Assembly: GCA_963930775.1 (NCBI GenBank)
Contig: OZ005693.1
Coordinates: forward strand, 10,414,006-10,478,005
From: Cliona cf. orientalis
Lineage: Eukaryota; Porifera; Demospongiae; Clionaida; Clionaidae
Length of the DNA stretch: 64,000 nt
Reading direction: 5' to 3'
Part shown: in pieces, positions 1 to 9,816 of the stretch
Layout: every line of letters begins with the position of its first letter
Numbering within the stretch: the first letter of the stretch is position 1
Notes under the pieces: model-generated
Told to the model about the DNA's origin: nothing
Database searches by the model: none
What the model saw: only the letters and a program-made list of their open reading frames with translations
Position numbers and translations under genes: made by a program

Positions 1-57
1 CTCATCGCGAGGCCGAATTGTTTTTTGCGAATTGGGACTCTGGACGTAATAAATGGT

Positions 58-360
58 CCCTTTAAATTTTGAACGCGTAAGGTAATGGTCGTCATGCGCA
101 TGCGCATACGCCCGCACTATAGGTACTTGGACTCATGGTCATGGCACGTAGACTACTAAATATAGTATAGGTGATCAAAATTATTGGACTATAGCTATTA
201 TACTAGCAATCTGTGATACTTTCACTGTCGTGGTAGCTTCTCAGGCCTAGCTATTGGGGTATACCAACCCCATGTGCACGTGCATGCCTGTGTGCTTTCA
301 AAGAAATCTTGTGACTTTTGCGAAGGCTCGCCCCGCACAGATGATTTTCATCACCACTAG
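58..360 (+). mobile_element. E1 element, right-hand part
   Basis: This is a partial copy of the repeat I call E1 (full copy at 5074-5610). It lacks the left hairpin end. It carries the internal palindromic GC-rich block (ATGCGCATGCGCAT) and the typical right end: GCGAAGGCTCGCCCCGC, then the short hairpin GATGATTTTCATC, then ACCACTAG. It lies directly before the decayed fragment D1, as do similar copies before D2, D4, D5 and D6. Confidence 0.75.
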
Positions 361-876
361 TTGTATTGATGAAGATATGCTTGTATAACGTACATTACGG
401 TTTTTGCACACAGCTGTGTTCCTATAGCACTGGAGGAAAGCTGCCCAAGCACATACCCTGATATGAAAGATTTTGGTGACTTATTGAAGCTAGAGATCAA
501 CTTTGTGGAGCATGATAGAACTACACTCTCCCTGACTATTCCTATTACTTGGGGTGTGTCAAGTGTGAGGATTATGAGTATGGGTGGCTCAAGTTCGTTG
601 CTGCTGCATTTATTCCTTTAACTGCATTTTACATTGTAGTCATAGTCTTCTGAATATCTGGCACTTCTTCGACTTGAATGGTTTAGTTCTGGTCAGTCAA
701 ATCAGAGGTGCTCCATCTATAATTTGTGATTCAGAAATATTTTCCTATATAATCAGGAAAATGGAGATTACTATATCAGTTCTTTTTCTCTGTTGGGCGT
801 TAATGCTGGCATAGCAATTTATGCCATTTGGAACCTTGACTTTTTGTAGTTTTTACAAGCCTATAATATCTATATT

Positions 877-2507
877 TACGGTGGCCCAGAAGGGCCATCC
901 ATCTTTGCAATTTTTCAAAGTTACATTTGTAAACTTGCAGTTTTTCAATGTTAATTACACTTTTGCAAACATGCATTTTATCAATCAGGCACTTTTGCAA
1001 ACATGCAGTTTGTCAATCAGGCACTTTTGCAAACTTGCTGTTTATCAATTTGCATTCAGTACTCCGACGTGCAGTATAGCTAAGATCTAGATAAAGCATA
1101 CCCAACATCGCAGCCTTGATTACGGTGATCAAGAAGGGCCTTTCCATACCATGCATAACATTGGTGGCGGAAACGACGGGGGGGGGGGGGGGGGGGGGGG
1201 GGCGGGGGGGCGGGGGGTGGTAGGACCACCCCTTCCACTTTTTCAAGGCTGATACACCCACTTTTGCCTTGCACTAAGCAAAATACAATGAAATTGTCAA
1301 TTTTACCAGTCTGTCTTTTATCATTTCTGAGTCCAAAAACATGCTTAGCCTAGTTTCATTGTTGCTCTCCTTGTTTTTTTTTGCCTGTTTCCATCGTTGT
1401 TTCTTCATTTGCACGGATGCATTATCGCTAAGTAGTGGGCGTGACTTAAAATTTTGCGCGCACGCAAAGCGCGTGGATCATCTTATATCTTGGCCCCCTG
1501 ACATTCAATGTCCTTCCGCCGCCTATGCATATTTCAAAGTTGAATTTTGCTACTTTTCATTCGTGTACTTTTGCAAACTTGTATTTTTTCAATCTTGCAT
1601 TTTTGCAAACATGCCGTTTGCCAAACTAAATCTAAGAGCAAGTGAAACTTGTGAAGTGTATGCCATAATCATGAGATTCCCCACACGTACACCGTGACAC
1701 ACACACAAGTTGGCTATAATAATATCAGTCACAGTGATAACCTGACATAAGCTCACACCCCCTGTTATCAAGGCTGCAACAACTTGCACTACAGTAATTT
1801 AAATTTTGGCATCATTCCCATTTCAAGTTGATAAACCGATAATGGATTTCTCTGCTTCTATGCGGACTGATAGCAACTGAGAGTGATGTCAATTCTATTA
1901 GTAACTGTTACTTTTGCATTTATTTATCTTGGCATTATTCTGAACTTACTTATAGTCATTTTGTACAATAAATAAAAAATATTATTACGTAACATGCAAT
2001 CACACCTAACATGTACTAGTTACCCTCACATAAAGTGCAAAATTGACTAATGAAAAAGGGAAAATAATGTTACTTTGCACTAAATTAAATATGAACGGTT
2101 AACTAAATTCAAGTTTACGTAAAGGTAATATTGTCAAAATGTATGTTTGCAAGTAATGTAGCTACATTCAATAAAATGCAACATCAAGGCTGCGATGTTG
2201 GGTATGGTTTATGTCTATAAATTAATAGATGTGACTAATGGCGGCTATGACATTGTAGTGTGCGCCATGCACGGTTATAATATGATGTGCATGCATCTCT
2301 TGTGCATACACATCATAGTTTTTATTAGATATTACTGTATGTCCCTTACTGTTGGGGTACTGAATACAAATTGATAAACAGCAAGTTTGCAAAAATGCCT
2401 GATTGATAAACTGCATGTTTGCAAAAGTGTAAAATTGAAAAATTGCAAGTTTACAAAATGTAACTTTGAAAAATTGCAAAGATGGGTGGCCCTTCTGGGC
2501 CACCATA
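877..2507. mobile_element. E3: 1.63-kb fold-back element with TIRs
   Basis: The ends are exact inverted copies, beginning TACGGTGGCCCAGAAGG. The similarity continues inward through arms of about 250-300 bp, including about 1095-1125 against 2187-2215. The element interrupts D1. The uninterrupted remnants D2 and D6 read straight through the same site, and TATT flanks the element on both sides, which supports a 4-bp target duplication. The arms carry 32-bp repeats around CACTTTTGCAAACATGCA (about 958-1053). No transposase reading frame is visible, so it is non-autonomous. Confidence 0.8.
1178..1217 (+). repeat. poly-G tract inside E3
   Basis: A run of about 25 G is followed by further G blocks broken by single C or T. 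In the other E3 copy (about 27354-27378) the tract is much shorter. It can form a G-quadruplex on the plus strand. The proline-rich minus-strand frames across it are an artefact of the tract. Confidence 0.9.
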
Positions 2508-2748
2508 TATATTAGTGCCGACTTGAAGTATCAGCATGTCCTACTGCAACACCATAATATATCGTATTATTATTATGCCTTTTAATTCATGTAGATTAAC
2601 ATCATATTTGTCCATATACGTCAATTTCACGTTAATTTTCATGTACCTGGTAATATGTGCTATCATACATTAATTGTTTTAGGACTTTGAAATGTGAAGT
2701 GAAAGTAAAATTTAATGTTTTTATATAATTTCTTTTATGTCGACTGTC

Positions 2749-2757
2749 TATATAAAG
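2749..2757 (+). promoter_or_regulatory. TATA box of A1
   Basis: TATATAAAG lies 74 bp before the A1 start codon. The same box or a close variant lies 74-79 bp before A2, A3, A5, A6 and the orphan start A', inside an otherwise conserved block of about 250 bp. The start context is GCAGCAGCAAGATG in all of them. Confidence 0.65.
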
Positions 2758-2822
2758 CGTAGATAACTCCATGGATTTAACACTATGATAATAGGTTTGT
2801 GTAGCACTCACGCAGCAGCAAG

Positions 2823-4550
2823 ATGTTAGCGGCATATTTTATTTTGGCTATTGGGTGTAGTGTGAGTGTGAGTATTGCAGAAAACTCTGAACTACCACCC
2901 TGTCCTATTTGGATGCATCGTCAAAATTCGCAGAATAATGACTGCGTCTGCGGTATAAGCATTAATGAAGCTGTAGAATGCGGTCCTGGGAAACACCGTG
3001 TTCATGTCATGCCACATTTCTGCATCATCTTAAGTGAAGACTTGAATACCACATTCATTGGCTCTTGTCCTTATGGTACTGGAGGGTGGCTACCACCAAG
3101 CAGATCTGAACTGAAAGGCTCTGGTGGACTTTGTGATTTCTATCACCGAAGAGGTCAGCTTTGTGGAGTATGTGAGGAGAACTACACTCTCCCTGTCTAT
3201 TCCTATTACATAGGATGTGTCAAGTGTGAGGATTACGAGTATGGGTGGCTCAAGTTTGTTGCTGCTGCATTTGTTCCTTTAACCGCCTTTTACATTCTGG
3301 TGATAATTTTCCGAATATCAGTTACTCTATCTTCTCTAAATGGTTTTGTTTTGGTGAGTCAGATCATGGTTACTCCACCTATTGTCCGTGAGCTATACTC
3401 ACGCAACCAGGTGAACTCACTCTATCATGTTGGTAGTTTAGCTCAGTTGTGCATTAACACTAGCATAGCAATTTATACCATTTGGAACCTTGACTTTTTT
3501 TGTAGTTTTTACAAGTATATCTGTGTTAGTTCTGACTTTAAGTATCAGCATGTCCTACTGCTCGACTACGCTGTTGCTGTGTACCCGCTGTTTCTCATCT
3601 TTATCACGTTTATCTGTGTCAAACTCCATGACAATTTTTCCATTGTTGTGTGGCTTTGGAGGCCGTTCCATAAATGCTTAGTTCGATTCAGGAGGCAGTG
3701 GAATATTCAAAGTTACCTAGTCAATGCCCTAGCTACCTTCATTGTCCTTTCCTATGTCAAGATTCTCAACGTCTCTTTTCAATTTTTGACATCTTCAAGT
3801 GTGTTTAATATAGAAGGTCAGGTGGTAAACCAAGGTTATTGGTACTATGATGGTCGAATACATATGACTTCAAGGGAGTATTTACCTTATCTGATACTTG
3901 CTCTTTCAATGTTCCTAATCTTTAACATATTTCCTTTGGTATTACTCACCATTTACCCCTTCAAATATTTCCAAAAGTATCTTAATTGTTTTCCTTGCTT
4001 AAAGTGTAAGCTAGCTCTACAGCTTTTCATGGATACTTTTTACGGCTGCTACAAGGACGATGAACATGACTGCCGGCACTTTGCTACACTCTATTTGGGT
4101 GTGAGGTTTTTCAATCTTCTTTTGTTTTCAGTAATAAGAAACAGGAATGCCTATACCTCAGCTGCTACACTTTTGTATGCAGTAGCTCTTGCTCTCGTAG
4201 CGAGATTTCAGCCTTACAAGCACAAGAGGAGTAATGCAATTGATGTAGTTATGCTACTAACTCTAATCACTTTATATGTACTTATGTCTATGAAATCAGC
4301 GGCTGGCATAAATTATCCAAAATGGGTGTATGAAATTCTTTTTACAGTTCTGTTTTCAATTCCACTCAGCTATATTCTGTTCCTTGCATTATCCCGTATT
4401 GGACCTCATGCTTTGCAGTGTTTCAGAAAAAGCAATACGTTTTTGCTGGAGAGAGTAACCGGTCAGATTAAAGATGATCATGAGGGTGAAGGAGGACCAG
4501 CTCTTTTGACTCATGAAGCATCTGGCTGTTATAATACATTCCCTAATTAG
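2823..4550 (+). CDS. A1: multi-pass membrane protein with Cys-rich ectodomain
   Basis: The gene is intronless and encodes 575 residues. A signal peptide spans residues 1-19. The ectodomain (20-140) has 11 cysteines, including the motif LCGVC (113-117) and CVKC (132-135). Hydrophobic segments lie at about 142-165, 172-186, 203-222, 243-266, 298-318, 353-378, 418-437, 445-462, 472-490 and 502-523, so about 8-9 membrane passes followed by a short cytoplasmic tail. I do not recognise a named family. The layout (Cys-rich ectodomain, then many helices, with a 'FQPYK...N' motif) recalls orphan receptor or TRP-like membrane proteins, but that is only an impression. The start has a TATA box and flank shared with its paralogues. 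It looks intact. Confidence 0.85.
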   Translation: MLAAYFILAIGCSVSVSIAENSELPPCPIWMHRQNSQNNDCVCGISINEAVECGPGKHRVHVMPHFCIILSEDLNTTFIGSCPYGTGGWLPPSRSELKGSGGLCDFYHRRGQLCGVCEENYTLPVYSYYIGCVKCEDYEYGWLKFVAAAFVPLTAFYILVIIFRISVTLSSLNGFVLVSQIMVTPPIVRELYSRNQVNSLYHVGSLAQLCINTSIAIYTIWNLDFFCSFYKYICVSSDFKYQHVLLLDYAVAVYPLFLIFITFICVKLHDNFSIVVWLWRPFHKCLVRFRRQWNIQSYLVNALATFIVLSYVKILNVSFQFLTSSSVFNIEGQVVNQGYWYYDGRIHMTSREYLPYLILALSMFLIFNIFPLVLLTIYPFKYFQKYLNCFPCLKCKLALQLFMDTFYGCYKDDEHDCRHFATLYLGVRFFNLLLFSVIRNRNAYTSAATLLYAVALALVARFQPYKHKRSNAIDVVMLLTLITLYVLMSMKSAAGINYPKWVYEILFTVLFSIPLSYILFLALSRIGPHALQCFRKSNTFLLERVTGQIKDDHEGEGGPALLTHEASGCYNTFPN

Positions 4551-4810
4551 TTGCACATATTTAGTATAAGTTTGTTTAATTAATTTTGTTTTCGTACTGA
4601 TGTAGCTCAGTAGCTACGTTCCCTAATTCATGGTCAGGACTATTTTTACATGGTATAGTTTGTGTATACAGTGTTTGAGATTCAATATGCTTTTACTCAT
4701 GCAGTAATTAAAATTTGTACTTCCATTTAGCCCAAACTTGTTGTCAAATGAAATTTCGCCAATATTGAACTTATGTAGGTGAATGGCGACCTTTACCACA
4801 TTTCAATATT
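4551..4810 (+). other. conserved 3' flank of A1
   Basis: This stretch of about 260 bp is shared by A1, A2, A3 and A5. It ends at a GGCGACCTTTACCACAT motif and CAATATT, where E1 starts downstream of A1, A3 and A5. A related GACCTTTACCGCAT motif occurs upstream of B1 (about 19495) and B2 (about 35570). No open frame is seen. Confidence 0.6.
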
Positions 4811-4890
4811 TCAGGGTGAGCCTGAGCGAGCCCCGAATACACGAGGTACAGGAAGCGGTTTTACACACATATATTATATATAATTATTAT

Positions 4891-5693
4891 GTGACCAACT
4901 GTGAGAAAAGGAACCATTTGGGACTTCGTGTTTGTCGTATGTAGCTTGTACTAGTAGCTATGTATAGAGTATAGATGTATATTCTGTAGGTGCATCTGCT
5001 GTATGTTAATGTCAATACGCTGATACAAGTATACTCACTACTATATTTATAGAAAGCAAGTTGAATATTGTCATTCGGGGCGAGCCTGAGCGAGCCCCGA
5101 ATACACGAGGTACAGGAAGCGGTTTTATATGTATATTATATATATATATATTATATATATGTTTGTGGGGTGATCATTTCAGTGAGGAGAGAGTTAAATT
5201 TTGAACGCGTAAGGTAATGGTCGTCATGCGCATGCGCATACGCCCGCACTGCACCATCGATCTGAGAGACAACTCGAGTGTAGGCAAGGCATAAAACCGG
5301 AAAGGTGAGTGCTGTACCACTCTGGCAAGGCTCAGGTCCACGATTAACATCACTGGTAGACTCCACTTTCCTGAGCATGAAGATGATTGCACGGAGGCTT
5401 ATCCCCTAAGGCCTGGCTACAGGTACTGCATGGTCATGGCATATAGACTATCAACATTATTGGACTAGCTTTTGCTACAATCTGTGATGCTTTCACTGTT
5501 GTGGTAGCTTCTCAGTCCTAGCTATTGGGGTACGCGCATGCATACCCTGTGTGAAATTTTGTGACTTTGGCGAAGGCTCGCCCCGCACAGATGATTTTCA
5601 TCACCACTAGTGATAAAAATTGATCTTGTTTCATACTAACATGAATGGTCCCTTTTGTCATAGCATAGCTAGCTATATACTTGTATGTATCAC
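4891..5693 (+). mobile_element. E2 element carrying a nested E1
   Basis: It starts GTGACCAACTGTGAGAAAAG and ends with TGGTCCCTTTTGTCATAGC and a terminal TCAC. Paralogous copies without the nested insert lie at 15419-15775 and, more diverged, about 18115-18405. E1 occupies 5074-5610 inside it. It has no coding capacity and behaves as a MITE. Confidence 0.65.
5074..5610 (+). mobile_element. E1: full-length Helitron-like element (537 bp)
   Basis: The left end is TTCGGGGCGAGCCTGAGC, whose TTCGGGGC pairs with GCCCCGAA a few bases later to form a hairpin. The right end has a sub-terminal inverted copy (AGGCTCGCCCCG), a hairpin GATGATTTTCATC, then ACCACTAG. The empty E2 site at 15697/15698 reads GTCATGATAA; removing TTCGG...CTAG from this copy restores that string with no duplicated target bases. 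Hairpins, a CTAG 3' end and absence of target duplication fit non-autonomous Helitrons, perhaps the asymmetric-TIR Helitron2 type. No Rep-helicase is in the window. Confidence 0.65.
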
Positions 5694-6120
5694 GGTTTGT
5701 GGGGTGATCATTTTAGTGAGGAGAGAGTTAAATTTTGAACGCGTAAGGTAATGGTCGTCATGCGCATGCGCATACGCCGCACTACAGGTACTTGGACTCA
5801 TGGTCATGGCATGTAGACTATTAAATAATAGGTGATCAACATTATTGGACTATAGCTATTATACTAGTGGTGATGAAAATCATCTGTGCGGGGCGAGCCT
5901 TCGCATAAGTCACAAGATTTCTGTGAAAGCACACAGGCATGCATGCGCACATGGGGTTGGTACCCCAATAGTTAGGCCTGAGAAGCTACCACAACAGTGA
6001 AAGTATCACAGATTGCTAGTATAATATCTATAGTCCAATAATGTTGATCACCTATACTATATTTTAATAGTAGTCTACATGCCATGATCATGAGTCTAAG
6101 TACCTGAGAGGATAAGCCTC

Positions 6121-7931
6121 TTTTTTTTTTTTATAAATAATACATTTATGCATACATACAGATGAAGACAAGTTGCGTAAATGAAGAATGTATGCATAGG
6201 GTACATAAATAGTGTCTTAAATATACACTAATATAAATATGTACCCGAAAAGACTAAAGAGTCAATAATTTTAAGTGATATGATCAACATGGGACCAGTA
6301 ATTACGTTTGAAGGACAACAGAGAGGGGGATGATGCAATTTCATATGGTCATAAGTTCCACTGTGAAATAGTACGAGGGAAGAATGAATGGTAGAGAACA
6401 TCAGTGCGAGCATACTGCTGAGCCAGATGCCTGGCTTCCTGTGAACGTGTGGAGTATGCATTTGAGTACTTGGAGACTGGAGCATTTGGAAATATACAGC
6501 ATTCCCACACAATTTTAAATAAATGGCTCAGGCTCAAGTACTGCCTGCGTGCATCCAAGTTGGGTAGTTGGTATTGGCTCAGTAGATGGCTGTAGTTTGC
6601 CCCCCAGTCCTTGGAGCACATTCTAAGAGCAAATTTTTGGACTGCTTCTAATTTGTTGATGTCCTTAGTATGATGTGGACTCCAAACAGGAGCAGCATAC
6701 TCCAAGCGGGGGCGTATCAGAGCGATGTACAGTTTATGGAGAGCCTCTGAGCTGGACCAAGGATAGAAATGACGGTACAACATCCCGACGAGCCTACGAG
6801 CCTTGGTTGATATAGAACTGATGTGGGTAGACCATGATAGGGTGCTTGTTATGATGACACCAAGGTACTTATATTCGGTAACTTGCTCTAGTGGGTTGTT
6901 ATGAAGTATGAGTGTTGGGTTTTGGACACCTCTGTTTCCAAGTTTTGATATGATCATAAACTTGTATTTAGTTGAGTTCAAGCAAAGGTTGTTGTCTTCT
7001 ACCCAGTCACTAACATTGTCTATCCCTTGCTGCACCAGTTCCATATCATGAGCGTATACGGTATTCCCACTGTAACGGGTTCTCTCAATGGAATCATTAA
7101 TATATACAAGAAACAGAAGAGGCCCCAGCACAGAACCCTGAGGAACTCCAGACATAACTTGACAAGTTGTAGATTTAGCTCCATTTAAAACTACAAACTG
7201 TTCCCTGTTAGTTAGGTAGGAGCAGATCCACCTCAAGATGTGACTGTTAAGATCAATAGACTGAAGTTTATGAATCAAAGCTTTGTGTGGCACAGAGTCG
7301 AATGCTTTTTTTAAATCAAAAAAGACAGCACAGATCTCTTTTCCTTGATCAATGGCTTCAGACCAGCTGTGCACTACATCCAACAGAGCTGATACTGTTG
7401 ATTTACCTGATTGAAAGCCCCACTGCTCAGGGGTAATTGGATTGTTGATGTCGAGGTGGTCAGTGATAAGCTTGTGTATATGCCTTTCAAGAAGCTTGCT
7501 GAGAATGGGTAGCAGCGAGATTGGTCTGTAGTTTGAGACGCTGTTGTGTTTGGATCCTTTGGGAATGGGAACAATTGAGGAGATTTTCCAGGCTTCAGGA
7601 ATGGTACCAGTTCGAATAGATGTATTAAACAGCTTAGTGATACCTGGAGTGATGCTGAATGCAGTCTCCTTCAACATAATGGCCGAGATACCGTCAGAAC
7701 CACTAGATTTTGTGGTGTCAAGAGATAGTAGCATTTGTTCCACTTCCTCCTCGCTGCACAGGATGTCTGCTGGACACTCGCCTGTGATAGATAGGTCTAT
7801 TTCCTCATAGTCAGTCCTGCCCAGTGGTGGTAATGCCCTGTTAAAACATTTCGAAAAGAAGTCATTTAAGAGGCTAGCCTTCTCTGTATCGTCCTGTATA
7901 GTATCACCATAGTCATCTTGCAGACACTCTC
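6121..7931 (-). mobile_element. 5'-truncated non-LTR retrotransposon (CR1/L2-like)
   Basis: The 3' end on the minus strand is an A-run (plus-strand T tract 6121-6132), preceded by about 220 bp of untranslated sequence and the reverse-transcriptase frame. The element is 5' truncated inside ORF2 near 7931 and sits within an E1 copy. Short CTC strings at both junctions could be a small target duplication but are not convincing. Confidence 0.8.
6349..7929 (-). pseudogene. LINE reverse transcriptase fragment, catalytic motif deleted
   Basis: The open frame covers the reverse transcriptase and the C-terminal region up to a 'SFFPRTISQWN' end typical of CR1/L2/Jockey-type ORF2. Visible motifs are SDGISAIML, NYRPISLLP, DLKKAFDSV and GVPQGSVLGPLLFLVYIND. 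The catalytic (F/Y)ADD block is replaced by VYAHDMELVQQG (about 7043-7070), as if about a dozen residues including the catalytic aspartates were deleted in frame. The frame extends upstream of the first Met to about 7929. No endonuclease or ORF1 is present. It cannot encode an active enzyme. Confidence 0.85.
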
Positions 7932-8198
7932 CATGCAGTCATCTTCAGACTTCATGCTCAGAAAAGTGGAGTCTATCAGTGATGTTAATCGTGGACCTGA
8001 GCCTTGCCAGAGTGGTACATTCCAGTTTTATGCCTTGCCTACACTCGAGTTGTCTCTCAGATCGATGGTGCAGTGCGGGCGTATGCGCATGCGCATGACG
8101 ACCATTACCTTACGCGTTCAAAATTTAACTCTCTCCTCACTGAAATGATCACCCCACAAACCATAGATTATATAGCACAGAACTATATAGTTCACTAA

Positions 8199-8676
8199 CT
8201 AGTGGTGATGAAAATCATCTGTGCGGGGCGAGCCTTCGCAAAAGTCATAAGATTTCTTTGAAAGCACACAGGCATGCATGCACACATTGGGTTGGTACCC
8301 CAATAGCTAGGCCTGAGAAGCTACCACGACAGTGAAAGTATCAGATTGCTAGTATGGTAGCTATAGTCCAATAATGTTCATATTTAATAGTAGTCTACAT
8401 GCCATGACCATGAGTCCAAGTACCTGTAGCCAGGCCCTGAGAGGATAGCAGTCATCTTTATGCTCAGGAAAGTGGAGTCTACCAGTGATGTTAATCGTGG
8501 ACCTGAGCTTGCCAGAGTGGTACAGCACTCACCTTTCCAGTTTTATGCCTTGCCTACACTCGAGTTGTCTCTCAGATCGATTGTGCAGTGCAGGCGTATG
8601 CGCATGCGCATGACGACCATTACCTTACGCGTTCAAAATTTAACTCTCTCCTCACTGAAATGATCACCCCACAAAC
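8199..8676 (-). mobile_element. E1 copy, inverted, left end missing
   Basis: It begins with CTAGTGGTGATGAAAATC (the inverted right end) and ends after the ACCCCACAAAC block. It lacks the GGGGCGAGCC left hairpin. Together with the spacer that follows (CATAGATTATATAGCACAG) it is a tandem duplicate of the preceding E1 part, with a period of about 517 bp. Confidence 0.7.
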
Positions 8677-8713
8677 CATAGATTATATAGCACAGAACTA
8701 TATAGTTCACTAA

Positions 8714-9037
8714 CTAGTGGTGATGAAAATCATCTGTGCGGGGCGAGCCTTCGCAAAAGTCATAAGATTTCTTTGAAAGCACACAGGCATGCATGCACAC
8801 ATTGGGTTGGTACCCCAATAGCTAGGCCTGAGGCTACACTCGAGTTGTCTCTCAGATCGATTGTGCAGTGCAGGCGTATGCGCATGCGCATGACGACCAT
8901 TACCTTACGCGTTCAAAATTTAACTCTCTCCTCACTGAAATGATCACCCCACAAACATATATATATATATATATATATACATATAAAACCGCTTCCTGTA
9001 CCTCGTGTATTCGGGGCTCGCTCAGGCTCGCCCCGAA
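8714..9037 (-). mobile_element. E1 copy, inverted, internal deletion
   Basis: Both ends are present: the inverted right end at 8714 and the left hairpin GGCTCGCCCCGAA at 9037. About 220 bp are missing at about 8832, where AGGCCTGAG joins directly to GCTACACTCGAG. An (AT)n tract lies at about 8957-8980. Confidence 0.7.
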
Positions 9038-9048
9038 TTAAATCGCTA

Positions 9049-9527
9049 CTAGTGGTGATGAAAATCATCTGTGCGGGGCGAGCCTTCGCCAAAGTCACAA
9101 GAGTCACACAAGTATACGTGCGCACATAGGGTTGGTACCCCAATAGCTAGGACTGAGAAGCTACCACAACAGTGAAAGTATCACAGATTGCTAGTATAAT
9201 AGCAAAAGCTAGTCCAATAATGTTGATAGTCTACATGCCATGACCATGAGTCCAAGTACCTGTAGCCAGGCCCTGAGGGAATAAGCCTCCATGCAGTCAT
9301 CTTCATGCTCAGGAAAGTGGAGTCTACCAGTGATGCTAATCGTGGACCTGAGCCTTGCCAGAGTGGTATATACAGCACTCACCTTTCCAGTTTTATGCCA
9401 TGCCTACACTCGAGTTGTCTCTCAGAGTCGATGGTGCAGTGCAGGCGTATGCGCATGCGCATGACGACCATTACCTTACGCGTTAAAAATTTAACTCTCT
9501 CCTCACTGAAATGATCACCCCACAAAC

Positions 9528-9561
<34 letters not shown>

Positions 9562-9612
9562 AACCGCTTCCTGTATCTCGTGTATTCGGGGCTCGCTCAG
9601 GCTCGCCCCGAA
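9049..9612 (-). mobile_element. E1 copy, inverted, full length
   Basis: It is about 564 bp and has both terminal structures. It is longer than the 5074-5610 copy, partly through an expanded (AT)n tract at about 9527-9555. It abuts a plus-oriented partial E1 at 9613. Confidence 0.75.
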
Positions 9613-9766
9613 CTAGCAATCTGTGATACTTTCACTGTCGTGGTAGCTTCTCAGGCCTAGCTATTAGGGTACCAACCCCATGTGCGCATGCATGCCTGTG
9701 TGCTTTCGAAGAAATCTTGTGACTTGTGCGAAGGCTCGCCCTGCACAGATGATTTTCATCACCACT
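9613..9766 (+). mobile_element. E1 right end before D2
   Basis: About 150 bp of the right part of E1 ends in ACCACTAG, directly followed by TTGTGTTGATGAAGATATGC, the sequence that opens the D2 remnant. Confidence 0.7.
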
Positions 9767-9816
9767 AGTTGTGTTGATGAAGATATGCTTGTATAGCGTA
9801 CATTACGGTTTTTGCA

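Larger units (their letters stand above)
412..2560 (+). pseudogene. D1: decayed family A fragment, split by E3
   Basis: Positions 412-876 match the middle of family A genes, about residues 80-235 of A1: the Cys-rich motif, the first membrane segments and the 'FY.K' region. Stop codons and frameshifts run through it. The match resumes at about 2508-2560 after the fold-back element E3. No start codon or signal peptide is present, so it is a dead remnant. The same remnant occurs before the other family A copies except A4. Confidence 0.8.
4811..5863 (+). mobile_element. outer E1 copy interrupted by E2
   Basis: The left E1 end (about 4811-4862, weakly degenerate) and E1 internal sequence (about 5697-5863) are separated by element E2, which itself contains another E1. 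This gives a three-level nest. The outer copy loses its right end at 5863, where an inverted E1 copy begins. Confidence 0.65.
5864..8158 (-). mobile_element. E1 copy split by LINE insertion
   Basis: An inverted E1 copy occupies 5864-6120 and resumes at about 7932-8158. The intervening 1.8 kb is the LINE fragment. The uninterrupted copy at 9049-9612 reads AAGCCTCCATGCAG across the junction, and here the LINE separates AAGCCTC from CATGCAG. The left terminal hairpin of E1 is missing from this copy. Confidence 0.7.

Noticed and set aside
958-1053. Possible CRISPR-like array of 32-bp repeats
   Set aside because: The units are contiguous without unique spacers, they lie in a eukaryotic fold-back element, and they recur inverted in its other arm.
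1013-1274. Minus-strand frames encoding proline runs
   Set aside because: They are produced by the poly-G tract inside E3, with no signal peptide, domain or conservation in the second E3 copy.
5151-9514. Repeated short frames reading KVESTSDVNRGPEPCQSG
   Set aside because: They recur because E1 is repeated. The frame is broken differently in each copy after PCQSG, so there is no selection for a protein.
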